64,000 nucleotides of DNA from GCA-003244245 sp052390495 (GTDB taxonomy: Bacteria; Actinomycetota; Actinomycetes; Mycobacteriales; Pseudonocardiaceae): positions 37,786 through 101,785 of the forward strand of contig JBQTGW010000014.1 of assembly GCA_052390495.1 (NCBI GenBank), in the 5' to 3' direction. Under the pieces are notes generated by a model that was given only the letters and a program-made list of their open reading frames with translations, was not told where the DNA came from and searched no databases. This document shows positions 51,968 to 60,225 of the stretch, in pieces (the stretch's first letter is position 1; every line of letters begins with the position of its first letter). A program made the position numbers and the translations under genes.

Positions 51968-53286
51968 GGCTCTGCTCTCACGGGAGCTTCCAACGGCACA
52001 AGTTCATCCGGGGCGAAGTAGCGGAACCGGCCGTGCGCGATGGCGATGTCGGCGCCAGGGTCATCGTCGAGGGTGACCGCAACGTGGGTGTCCCCATCGA
52101 CGTCGAGAAGGACAGCGGCGACGGTGGCAGTGCGCCCCTCGAGGAACATGTCCTGCGCGTCGGAGCGGCGCGACCCCGGCGTGAGCCGCACCTTGCTGCC
52201 CTTGGCCACCTCGACGCCCGCGATGAGCACGCTGTCGGTGTCCGGATTCACCGACGCGTCCGCGCCCGGATCCCACCATGGGGTGCCGGGAGTGGTGATC
52301 GTCTCGATCGGATCCGGTTTCCCGGAGGACCCAGCTGACGGGCTCTTGCCGAGGTAGCGGATGGCCCCGTGCATTTTGTCCAGCATCTCCGGCGGCATCG
52401 AATCGACCCGGTCCATCAACTTGCGGACCCGATCATCGGTGGCCCGCGCCTCGGCCTTCTCCTCATCGGTGAGCGTCATCGTGCGCAGCGTGAGAATCTC
52501 GTCGATCTCCAGACCGTCGAACAGTTCACCAGCACTCTCCGGCGCGATCGCCGGGTAGTCGTACAGAATGATCGGCGAGGACAGGATCACATCGCGGCGT
52601 CCCGGTTCGCCGACCATCACCGGCCACACGCGGTCGTTGCGGCAGGCCGTGACGGCGAGTTTGGCCCACTCCGGTGGATCGAGCAACGAGATGAACTCCG
52701 CGTCGGTCAGGGCAAGCACGGTGTGCGCAGCCAGGAGCGAATGACGCAGCGCGACGTGACGCTCCGCGTCCTGGTCCGCCCACTGCGCGGTGTTGACGAC
52801 CTCGACGGTGAGCTGCACGACCCCGTATGGGCCCTCCAGCCGCCTGGCGGACAGCCGGATCTCGCCATCGAGTGCCCACCGCTGCCGTGTGAGGCCATCC
52901 TCGGTCTCGCTACCACCGGCAACCGTCACCGGGACTATCCGCTCGGTGTCCAGCAACTCGGAGATCGCTACCACCTCGTCGACCTCGCGTTCCACCGCCT
53001 CGTCGAATTCGGTGACCGGACCTTCGCCGCCGCTGCGGTGTTGCAACTGCAGAAACCGCAGCCGCAGGTGCAGTACCGGGTCAGTACCGGGTTCCAGCAG
53101 ACACTCCGTGTGCGAGGTCGCGTACTCGCCGTGCCCGAGATCGGCATAGGCGGGTGGCACGAGCACCCCCCACTGCCAGCGCACCTGGTTCTTGCGAGCC
53201 GAAGCGCGGTACGGGTACAGCAGGTAACCCTCGTAGAGGACGGCGTCGGCTACCTCCCGCGCGACGTCCATCGGGGCCGCGGTCAT
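51964..53286 (-). CDS. Conserved hydrogenase-locus protein, 440 residues
   Basis: The product starts MTAAPMDVAREVADAVLYEGYLLYPYRASARKNQVRWQWGV (split by reading). It contains a long alpha/beta region with DVILSSPIILYDYPAIAPESAGELFDGLEIDE and a C-terminal beta module (VEVAKGSKVRLTPG, GRTATVAAVLLDVDGDTHVAVTLDDDPG). No catalytic motif is recognised. The LYPYRASAxKNxxRWxxG opening recurs in actinobacterial group 1h hydrogenase loci. It overlaps both neighbours by 4 nt, so it is surely part of the operon. The ATG at 53286 is preferred over a longer frame. Confidence 0.75.
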   Translation of the reverse strand: MTAAPMDVAREVADAVLYEGYLLYPYRASARKNQVRWQWGVLVPPAYADLGHGEYATSHTECLLEPGTDPVLHLRLRFLQLQHRSGGEGPVTEFDEAVEREVDEVVAISELLDTERIVPVTVAGGSETEDGLTRQRWALDGEIRLSARRLEGPYGVVQLTVEVVNTAQWADQDAERHVALRHSLLAAHTVLALTDAEFISLLDPPEWAKLAVTACRNDRVWPVMVGEPGRRDVILSSPIILYDYPAIAPESAGELFDGLEIDEILTLRTMTLTDEEKAEARATDDRVRKLMDRVDSMPPEMLDKMHGAIRYLGKSPSAGSSGKPDPIETITTPGTPWWDPGADASVNPDTDSVLIAGVEVAKGSKVRLTPGSRRSDAQDMFLEGRTATVAAVLLDVDGDTHVAVTLDDDPGADIAIAHGRFRYFAPDELVPLEAPVRAEP

Positions 53287-53960
53287 GGTCCCCCTTCCGC
53301 GGCGCGCAGCGCCTCGGCAGTCGAGGACGGCGCCCGAGCGGCCTCCAGTACAGCGAGGACGGCGTCGTCCCAGGTGGGCAGCGCGCGGGCGGCCCGAAAA
53401 TCCGCCAGCGCGTCGATTGTCTCGCGCTGCAAGCGTAGCCACCCACTGCCGGGGTAGTGAGCGTCCATCATCTCGTCCCAGCACGCCACCGGCATCCGGT
53501 AGCGAGCCTCGGCGTGCCAGGGCACCTGCTCGATCCACAGGCCCTTCTCACCATCCCCGAACAGGGTTCCGCTGAACAGCATGATGAACGGGATCTCCCC
53601 GTCCTCAAGGGCGTGGAAGTAACGGCCCGCGGACACTTCCATGTCATAGCTGCACGGCACGGTCACATCGACCTCGATGCTGCCGGTAAAGCTCGCGACG
53701 GTCGTCGAGGCGTTGGCGAACTGGAACGGCTTGAGCGTGTCCCCCCAGCGTTTGCGCTCGCCGAACAGCTCAAGGAGCCGCTCGGCCTCCTGGTCGCCGT
53801 ACCCACGGCGCTGGGGTTCGATTCTGATCTGGCTGCGCAGCGCTATGGCACGGACCCGCTTCCCGTCGGCCGCACCGATGCGAAGCCGGAAAAGCAGGGT
53901 CGGCGCCACCGCGTAGCGCTCGGGCACCACGTCGAGACAGGTGAACGAGAGCTCAGTCAT
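53283..53960 (-). CDS. Conserved hydrogenase-locus protein (DUF6084-like)
   Basis: The 225-residue protein has LSFTCLDVVPERYAVAPTLLFRLRI, IALRSQIRIEPQRRGY, FTGSIEVDVTVPCSYDMEVSAGRYFHAL and IPFIMLFSGTLF, an all-beta pattern. The family name is recalled from annotations of actinobacterial hydrogenase clusters and is tentative. No active-site motif is evident. It overlaps both neighbours and probably serves assembly of the hydrogenase or its electron chain. Confidence 0.7.
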   Translation of the reverse strand: MTELSFTCLDVVPERYAVAPTLLFRLRIGAADGKRVRAIALRSQIRIEPQRRGYGDQEAERLLELFGERKRWGDTLKPFQFANASTTVASFTGSIEVDVTVPCSYDMEVSAGRYFHALEDGEIPFIMLFSGTLFGDGEKGLWIEQVPWHAEARYRMPVACWDEMMDAHYPGSGWLRLQRETIDALADFRAARALPTWDDAVLAVLEAARAPSSTAEALRAAEGGP

Positions 53961-54606
53961 GGCTGACCACCTCCTCGCTCACGGCTACCGTCTCGCTGCG
54001 CTCCCGCAGGCCTGCGAAGAACTCATTGATCGCCTTCCATGCCTCCTCTCCGCCGTCGAAGCCCTTCCAGTGGGTGCGGACCAGGCCGACCAACTGGTAG
54101 CAGACGTCGATCGGGACCGCGAAGAACTCGAACCCACTGGCCTGCCGGTGCACCAGCAACGCCTCCACATCGGGCTCCAAGTCGCCCAGTGCCGGGGTCG
54201 CGGCGAGCAGGTCCGTCCAGGATTCCAGTGATAGCAGTGATTCGGTGGCCCCTGCCGGGCTCGGGTAGAAAGCGACGGCGTGCCCGAGCGCGGTGTTGTC
54301 GAAGAAGAATGCCATCGCCACCGGGATTCCGATCGAGTCCCAGGTCGCCTCGGCGAGCGGCACCGCGGCGGCGTACCGGTAGCGTTCGGGCACCGCCCGA
54401 TACCGTCCACCGGCTGCGCCCTTGGTGGTGAACAGCAGGGAACATGGACGGCAGGTGCACATCAGACCGCGACCCTCGAGGTCGACCACGTGGCCGTGCC
54501 ACTCGGCAATCGGCTCGGCGCACATTTCGCAGCGCTCGAGCCGCTCACCCACCGGCGGGGGCGGGGGAGCGGCGCCTCCGACGAAGCGCCGCAACCCCGC
54601 ACTCAT
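53953..54606 (-). CDS. Conserved hydrogenase-locus zinc-type protein (DUF5947-like)
   Basis: The 217-residue protein has CEMCAEPIAEWHGHVVDLEGRGLMCTCRPC near the start, a CxxC...CxCxxC metal site, followed by LLFTTKGAAGGRYRAVPERY. A C-terminal alpha/beta part ends DVCYQLVGLVRTHWKGFDGGEEAW. The family assignment is recalled and tentative. It overlaps the downstream gene by 8 nt and the upstream one by 4 nt. Confidence 0.72.
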   Translation of the reverse strand: MSAGLRRFVGGAAPPPPPVGERLERCEMCAEPIAEWHGHVVDLEGRGLMCTCRPCSLLFTTKGAAGGRYRAVPERYRYAAAVPLAEATWDSIGIPVAMAFFFDNTALGHAVAFYPSPAGATESLLSLESWTDLLAATPALGDLEPDVEALLVHRQASGFEFFAVPIDVCYQLVGLVRTHWKGFDGGEEAWKAINEFFAGLRERSETVAVSEEVVSHD

Positions 54607-55514
54607 GAGGCTGCCCCCGCGGGGACCGCGATGCGGATCCCGCCGTTCTCAGCCAGCAACGGCAGCGGGTCGAGATGCCACCCGGCCGACTTGTCGGCAC
54701 CGCCGAAGCCACGGCCGGCCCGCACCACGTCGTAACGCTGTGCGCAGCCGGGGCAGGCCAGGAGGACTCCCTCCAGCTTCGCACCGGTCAGCCCGGAGCC
54801 GCAGGCCGGACAACGGTCGGCGTAGGCGTAGAGGCTGCCCGCCACGTTGCACACCACTGCAGCAGTGGAGCCAACCAGGGTGGGGAGCACCCTGCCCTGA
54901 CCGAGGCCGTCAATCCCGTCGACCTCCACCCACGTGGACGCCGGTGCCTCCGGCTGCCGACTTACCTGCTGCAGCGGCAACAGGGTGTGCCCGTCTGCGG
55001 TCGCGGCTACTGGTTCCGGTGCCATTCCCTCCACATCCACCTTGGTCACCTCAGGGGCGACGTCCTGGATGCCCCGTTCGATGGCCAGCTTGACCGTGAT
55101 GGCGGAGGACGGGCAACCATCACAACTGCCCGCCAGCCGTAACCGTACCGTCCCGTCGGGATCCAACCCCAGGTACTCGACGTCGCCTGCATGCGAGCCA
55201 AGATAGGGCCGGACCCGTTCCAAGGCGGCGAGGACGCGCTCCTCGGTGTTCTGCGGGTGCAGGTCGTGCAACACGAGAAGGCTGGTGACCAAGCCGTCGG
55301 CGAGCAGTGGAGTCATGGCTCGCTCGCCGAGGCCCTGCTCGTTGAGAATGGCCACGATGCGGGCTAGGCCCGCGCCGTAGAACTCAACGAGCAGGGCAAC
55401 CAGTTCCTCGGCGCGCCGGGCGGTGGCCGGGTCGGAGGCCGCGGCGAACTCAGCGAGCAGCGCCTCGACCCTCGACCCGACCTCCTGGAGATCCGATGTG
55501 TTGCTAGCAGGCAC
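54603..55514 (-). CDS. NifU-C-domain protein fused to a Rieske-like Cys4 domain
   Basis: The 303-residue protein has a helical N-terminus and a NifU C-terminal iron-sulfur domain (residues 93-165) with C131 and C134 in GSCDGCPSSAITVKLAIE. The C-terminal part has a Rieske-like layout, but its ligand positions are C235/C238 (CPACG) and C254/C257 (CPGC) with no histidines. A four-cysteine zinc or rubredoxin-type site is therefore more likely than a true Rieske cluster. It adjoins hhyL, as in mycobacterial hhy loci, and may deliver a cluster or carry electrons. Confidence 0.85.
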   Translation of the reverse strand: MPASNTSDLQEVGSRVEALLAEFAAASDPATARRAEELVALLVEFYGAGLARIVAILNEQGLGERAMTPLLADGLVTSLLVLHDLHPQNTEERVLAALERVRPYLGSHAGDVEYLGLDPDGTVRLRLAGSCDGCPSSAITVKLAIERGIQDVAPEVTKVDVEGMAPEPVAATADGHTLLPLQQVSRQPEAPASTWVEVDGIDGLGQGRVLPTLVGSTAAVVCNVAGSLYAYADRCPACGSGLTGAKLEGVLLACPGCAQRYDVVRAGRGFGGADKSAGWHLDPLPLLAENGGIRIAVPAGAAS

Positions 55515-55517
55515 GAC

Positions 55518-57329
55518 TCAGCCGCCCGGGTTGAAGGCGTGCGGTGTGTGGAGTCGCTGCAGCTCCTTGCCCTGCCCCAGGTACATATGCACACCACAGG
55601 GTAGACAGGGGTCGAAGCTGCGCACCGCACGCATGATGTCGATGCCCTTGAAGTTATCCGGAGGGTTCTCCTCGAAGATCGGTGTGTTCTGCACCGCGTC
55701 CTCGTAGGGGCCCGGAGTCCCGTACACATCGCGGACGCTGCCGTTCCACGGGGTGGGCGGGTAGGGATGGTAGTTCGCGATCTTCCCGTCCCGGATCACC
55801 ATGTGGTGCGACAGCACGCCACGGACCGCTTCGGTCCACCCACAGCTGATCGCTTCCTTGGGCACCGTGAACGGCTCCCAGGTCTTGGTGCGGCCAGCAC
55901 GCACCTCGGTCAGCGCCTTCTCAATGAAGTGCAACCCAAGCGCCGCGGAGTAGGCCTGGAAGTAGGTCCGGGCCCGGTTCCGCTCGATCGCGTTGGACAG
56001 CGGCTTGCCTGCCTTGTCATACGGGATCTTCCACTCGAACGAGACCGCGGGCTTGGTCATCGTCCTCGGCAGGTTGATCTGCACGCTGTGGCCGGTGGCC
56101 TTGACGGTGCCGGTGTCCACCAGTCCGGACAGTGCCGTCGGCCACAACCGGGCGAGCGGGCCACCACCAGTGTCCAGGGCGAGATGGTCCTTGCCGTCGA
56201 ACCACCGAGGCGACATCGTCCAGCTGTAAGCGCCCGCGAAATCGCGCTTGGCAGGCCGCGGGATGGTGTGCTGGTTCCACGGGTGACGCCGATCGACCGG
56301 GTTACCCAGCGGGTCCTTGTCGACAAAGATCTCCTGACCGTCCCAGTCCTCGTAGAACGATGAGCCGAGCAGGATGCGCAGCCCAAGGTTAATCTTGACC
56401 AGGTCGTTGGTGACCAGCTTGCCGTCCACCACCACACCGGGGGTAACGAACATCTTGCGACCCCAGTTGGTCATGTTGGCGTAGTTGAAGTCGCAGTACT
56501 CCGGGTCGTTGAGAGCGCCCCAGCAACCCAGCAGCACCCGACGGCGACCGACCTCTTCGTAGCCAGGCATGGCCTCGTAGAAGAAGTTGAACAGGTCATC
56601 GTGCAACGGGACGATGCGCTTGCAGAACTCCACGTAGCGCATCAGGCGGGTGTAGTAGTCGGTGAACAACTGGTGCGTGGCGACAGTGCCGGTGCCGCCC
56701 GGGTAGAGCGTGGAGGGGTGCACGTGGCGGCCCTCCATGAGGCAGAACATCTCACGCGTGTACCGGGAGACCTGCAGCGCCTCGCGGTAGAACTCACCCG
56801 AAAGCGGGTTCAGCGCGCGCATGATGTCGCCGATGTACTTGTATCCGTGGGCCTCGGCCTGCGGGCATGGTGTGCGGTTGGCGAGCTCGAGGACGCCGGG
56901 GTTGGTCTCGGCGACCATCTTCTCGCAGTAATCGACCCCAACCAGGTTCTCCTGGAAGATGTTGTGGTCGAACATGTACTCGGCGGCTTCACCAAGGTTG
57001 ATGACCCACTCACCGAGGTGCGGCGGAGCCACCCCGTAGGCCATGTTCTGGTTATACACCGAGCAAGTGGCGTGATTGTCTCCGCAGATACCGCAGATAC
57101 GGCTGGTGATGAAGTGCGCGTCGCGCGGATCCTTGCCCTTCATGAAGATCGAGTAGCCGCGGAACACCGAGGAGGAACTGTGGCACTCGGCCACCCTGCC
57201 GTTGGGGAAATCAATCTTCGTATAGATGCCGAGGCTACCGACGATCCGGGTTACCGGGTCCCACACCATCTCGGTGAGTTGGCTGTCCTGGCTACCGACG
57301 ACGCCGTGCTTCGGTACAGTGCTTGTCAT
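55518..57329 (-). CDS. hhyL: Group 1h [NiFe]-hydrogenase large subunit
   Basis: HhyL holds the Ni-Fe active site that oxidises H2 at very low concentration. The 603-residue protein has the N-terminal motif RICGICGDNH (C79, C82) and the C-terminal motif DPCLPCGVH (C575, C578, H581). The 22 residues after H581 are the expected cleaved tail. Both motifs follow the group 1h pattern. The gene lies 31 bp after hhyS. Confidence 0.96.
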   Translation of the reverse strand: MTSTVPKHGVVGSQDSQLTEMVWDPVTRIVGSLGIYTKIDFPNGRVAECHSSSSVFRGYSIFMKGKDPRDAHFITSRICGICGDNHATCSVYNQNMAYGVAPPHLGEWVINLGEAAEYMFDHNIFQENLVGVDYCEKMVAETNPGVLELANRTPCPQAEAHGYKYIGDIMRALNPLSGEFYREALQVSRYTREMFCLMEGRHVHPSTLYPGGTGTVATHQLFTDYYTRLMRYVEFCKRIVPLHDDLFNFFYEAMPGYEEVGRRRVLLGCWGALNDPEYCDFNYANMTNWGRKMFVTPGVVVDGKLVTNDLVKINLGLRILLGSSFYEDWDGQEIFVDKDPLGNPVDRRHPWNQHTIPRPAKRDFAGAYSWTMSPRWFDGKDHLALDTGGGPLARLWPTALSGLVDTGTVKATGHSVQINLPRTMTKPAVSFEWKIPYDKAGKPLSNAIERNRARTYFQAYSAALGLHFIEKALTEVRAGRTKTWEPFTVPKEAISCGWTEAVRGVLSHHMVIRDGKIANYHPYPPTPWNGSVRDVYGTPGPYEDAVQNTPIFEENPPDNFKGIDIMRAVRSFDPCLPCGVHMYLGQGKELQRLHTPHAFNPGG

Positions 57330-57360
57330 AGCTTTAGATGCCTTTCTCCAGCAGTCCGGA

Positions 57361-58425
57361 TCACCAGTTGGGCTTGTAGCCGGTCACGAGCTCGCGGCCC
57401 TTCTTACGCCACTTGGGCTCGGCGTCGACCTTCTTGATCGTGATGTTACGCAACGACCGGATAACCGAGCCGTAGGTCTTGCTCGCAGCTGACGACACCA
57501 GCGAGCCCGGAGGAGCATCCATGAACGGCATGAATTTGTCCGGGAAGCCCGGCATAGTGCAACCGATGCAGATACCACCCACGTTCGGGCAGCCACCCAC
57601 TCCATTGATCCAGCCACGCTTGGGCACATTGCACTTGACGACCGGACCCCAGCAGCCCAGCTTGACGAGGCACTGCGGTGAATCGTAGGTCTTGGCGAAT
57701 TCGCCCTGCTCGTAATAACCCGCCCGGTCACAGCCCTCGTGCACGGTCGCGCCGAACAGCCACTGCGGGCGCAGCTGGTCGTCCAGCGGGATCATCGGTG
57801 CCAGGCCAGCGGCCTGGTAGAGCAGGTAGAGGATCGTCTCAGACAGGTTGTCCGGGTGGACCGGGCAACCGGGCACGCAGACGATCGGGATCCCGGCCTT
57901 GGACTTCCAGTCCCAGCCCAGATAATCCGGCACACCCATCGCCCCGGTCGGGTTCCCCGACATGGCGTGAATACCGCCGTAGGTCGCGCAGGTGCCGACC
58001 GCCAACACGATCGTCGCCTTAGGCGCCAGTTTGTCGATCCATTCGTTGATAGTGATCGGCTGCATGGTCTCGTGGTTGTACCCGAAACCGGTGAAGTAGC
58101 CGTCGCCGTTGATCTGCTCGTTCGGGATGGAACCCTCGAGGACGAGTACGAACGGTTCCAGCTCACCGCGGTCTGCCTTGTGGAACCACTCGATAAAGGT
58201 GTCAGCACCCTGGTCGGGACCGCATTCGAAGTCGATCAACGGCCAGTGCACAGCGATCTTGGGTAAGCCAGGAAGAGCTCCTAGCGCGATCTCCTCGATG
58301 CTGGGCTGGGTCGCCGCGGTGAGCGCGACCGAGTCCCCGTCGCAGGACAAGCCGCAGTTGATCCAGAGGATATGGATCGGGCTTTCCTCTTCCGTGGTGG
58401 GGGTGGCGTCTGCAGTCGGTGTCAT
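57361..58425 (-). CDS. hhyS: Group 1h [NiFe]-hydrogenase small subunit
   Basis: HhyS carries three iron-sulfur clusters that take electrons from the active site. The 354-residue protein opens ILWINCGLSCDGDSVAL. The usual second cysteine of the proximal CxxC is an aspartate (C28, D31), the 3Cys/1Asp signature of this oxygen-tolerant group. Other ligands lie in VGTCATYGG, CVPGCPVHPDN and the medial/distal region EGCDRAGYYEQGEF...LGCWGPVVKCNVP...GICIGCTMPGFPDKF. No Tat signal or C-terminal membrane helix is present, unlike group 1d enzymes. Confidence 0.96.
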   Translation of the reverse strand: MTPTADATPTTEEESPIHILWINCGLSCDGDSVALTAATQPSIEEIALGALPGLPKIAVHWPLIDFECGPDQGADTFIEWFHKADRGELEPFVLVLEGSIPNEQINGDGYFTGFGYNHETMQPITINEWIDKLAPKATIVLAVGTCATYGGIHAMSGNPTGAMGVPDYLGWDWKSKAGIPIVCVPGCPVHPDNLSETILYLLYQAAGLAPMIPLDDQLRPQWLFGATVHEGCDRAGYYEQGEFAKTYDSPQCLVKLGCWGPVVKCNVPKRGWINGVGGCPNVGGICIGCTMPGFPDKFMPFMDAPPGSLVSSAASKTYGSVIRSLRNITIKKVDAEPKWRKKGRELVTGYKPNW

Positions 58426-58431
58426 GATCCC

Positions 58432-59208
58432 CTACTCCACGAGCGACCTCCGGTCGCTCTCTAGTTCCGGATCTAGCCTTCCGGTGGTCAGCTCGTTGAT
58501 CGTGAGCTCCCACAATGTGTGGTAGATAGTGGTTTGCGCCTCCTGAATCCGGTGCACGGAATCAGCAGGCACCACGAACAGATGGTCGATGCTACCCAAT
58601 TCGGCCATCGCCCCGCCCTCATACCCGGCCACACCGACGGTGAGCAGGCCACGCCTGCCCGCCTCGCTGAAGGCGCGCACGAGATTGGTGGAGTTGCCCG
58701 ACGTGGACAGCCCGACGACGACGTCACCGCGTCGCCCGAACGCTGCGATCTGACGGGCGAAGACGACGTCGAAGGACACGTCGTTCGACAGCGCCGTCAG
58801 CACCGCGATATCCCCGGTGAGCGCGAAAGCGGGCAGCGCCCGCCGCCCCGGACCAGGGTGGAGGAACAGACTTGCGAGGTCAGCCGCGTCAGTGCAGCTT
58901 CCCCCATTACCGATGGCGAAGAGCCGCCCGCCCGCGGCGAACGCCGCCGCCATCGCCGAAGCGCACGCCGCAAGCCGCCGGTGATCCCGGGCGAGGACTT
59001 CACGTCGTAACGCCACGATCTGGTGAATCTTATTCACTGTGGAACGCTTCACATCGGCCAGTACAGCCTCGAGATCGCTGGCTCCTGAATACAAGAACGG
59101 ATAGAGCGATGCGAGGTCCGCGGATCGTGACTGCTCACCCGACTGAGCCGCTGATCTGGTGTGGGCCGCCGATCCGGTGTGGCCGTTGCCGTTCTTCCCA
59201 AGGCTCAT
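58432..59208 (-). CDS. SIS-domain protein 1 of the hydrogenase operon
   Basis: The 258-residue protein has a low-complexity start, an ADVKRSTVNKIHQIVALRRE helix and a SIS (sugar isomerase) fold: LFAIGNGGSCTDAADLA, then VVVGLSTSGNSTNLVRAFSEA. It resembles GmhA-type phosphoheptose isomerases. Why such proteins sit first in group 1h hydrogenase operons is unknown. It ends 6 bp before hhyS. It is a paralogue of the SIS protein at 59417. Confidence 0.82.
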   Translation of the reverse strand: MSLGKNGNGHTGSAAHTRSAAQSGEQSRSADLASLYPFLYSGASDLEAVLADVKRSTVNKIHQIVALRREVLARDHRRLAACASAMAAAFAAGGRLFAIGNGGSCTDAADLASLFLHPGPGRRALPAFALTGDIAVLTALSNDVSFDVVFARQIAAFGRRGDVVVGLSTSGNSTNLVRAFSEAGRRGLLTVGVAGYEGGAMAELGSIDHLFVVPADSVHRIQEAQTTIYHTLWELTINELTTGRLDPELESDRRSLVE

Positions 59209-59420
59209 TCTGGCCGCCCCAGGACGGCGATTGCTTCCTTGGCGTGGACGAGGATCTCGTCACCGACCCCCGCCGTCACCAACGCAATGCTCACCTCCTC
59301 GTGTCCAGACCCGGTGTCCACGACAGCCAGTTCATCGGGGAGCAGCGCCACGATGCGGACCGCGACGGCCTCATCCGAGCAGGTGATGCACACCTCGCCG
59401 TGACATTCCGGAACGGTCAC
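59205..59420 (-). CDS. Second HypC/HupF-like hydrogenase chaperone
   Basis: The 71-residue product reads CHGEVCITCSDEAVAVRIVALLPDELAVVDTG and ends VGDEILVHAKEAIAVL, the HypC beta-barrel pattern. It lacks the MCLGIPG start: the conserved N-terminal cysteine is replaced by an internal CHGEVCITC. It overlaps both SIS genes by 4 nt. It may be a dedicated chaperone for HhyL. Confidence 0.8.
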   Translation of the reverse strand: MTVPECHGEVCITCSDEAVAVRIVALLPDELAVVDTGSGHEEVSIALVTAGVGDEILVHAKEAIAVLGRPE

Positions 59421-60043
59421 GAGACCACCTCGGGCGCCAGCAGACCTGGATGTTCGAAGAAGACGTGCACTAACTCCCAGAGCACGTGATAAGTCGTCAC
59501 GTGTACTTCCTTGATCACTCGCGGGTCATCGGACCGCGCCACCACGATGTGGTCAGCGGCCCCCTCAGACGCGATCCGCCCGCCATCCCCACCGACGAGA
59601 GCGACGGTGAGCAGGCCCAGCTCCCGCGCGGTGACCAGGGCGCGCAGCACGTTGGCGCAGTCGCCGTCAGGGGAGATTCCCAGCGCGATGTCCTGACCCG
59701 CGGCGAGGTGGCGCAGCTGGTGGGCGAAGATCTCGTCGAAGCCCTCCACACCGGCAATGCCGGTCACCGTCGCAACGTCGGCGGTCAGAGAAATCGCCGG
59801 CAGCGCACGCTTGCCCACGATCACGGGATGGACGAACTCGACGGCGACGTGCTGGGCGTCGGTGCTGGCGGCCCCGTTGCCGAAGACCACGAGAGTGCCG
59901 CCGCGGTGGAAGCGAGCGGCCATGGCGTGACACGCCACAGCGATCGCGCCAGCATCCTCAGCGAGGTGGTGCAAGGGCGCTACCCGCCGCTCGAAAATCT
60001 CCTCGGCTGTGACAGTACTGGCTGGTGTGCTGGACACGCTCAC
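59417..60043 (-). CDS. SIS-domain protein 2, first gene of the hydrogenase operon
   Basis: The 208-residue protein has VVFGNGAASTDAQHVAVEFVHPV and IALGISPDGDCANVLRALVTA, a SIS fold in which the usual STSGNS loop reads SPDGDC. This may alter ligand binding. The start at 60043 follows GGGAGG. As the first gene of a run of overlapping genes down to the PD-(D/E)XK-like gene, it lies directly behind the promoter region with the CRP-like palindrome. Confidence 0.82.
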   Translation of the reverse strand: MSVSSTPASTVTAEEIFERRVAPLHHLAEDAGAIAVACHAMAARFHRGGTLVVFGNGAASTDAQHVAVEFVHPVIVGKRALPAISLTADVATVTGIAGVEGFDEIFAHQLRHLAAGQDIALGISPDGDCANVLRALVTARELGLLTVALVGGDGGRIASEGAADHIVVARSDDPRVIKEVHVTTYHVLWELVHVFFEHPGLLAPEVVS

Positions 60044-60089
60044 ACCTCCCGACCGTCATTAGTTAGGATGGGGTTACTTAGAGTCGTCA

Positions 60090-60105
60090 TGTGGCTGGAG
60101 TCACA
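60090..60105. promoter_or_regulatory. CRP/GlxR-like operator upstream of the hydrogenase operon
   Basis: TGTGGCTGGAGTCACA differs at one position of the half-sites from the actinobacterial cAMP-receptor consensus TGTGA-N6-TCACA. Its centre lies 54 bp before the first start codon (60043), a suitable place for activation or repression. No clear -10 hexamer is seen between them. Confidence 0.55.
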
Positions 60106-60225
60106 ACCATAGGGGGGCGATGATCCGAAGAGCAAGGGTAGCGGAAGATCGGATTACCTTGATTTTGCAATCAGCCGCACCGGACGCAGATCAACCGTCA
60201 GTGCCCACCCCGTAGCCCAGTGCTC

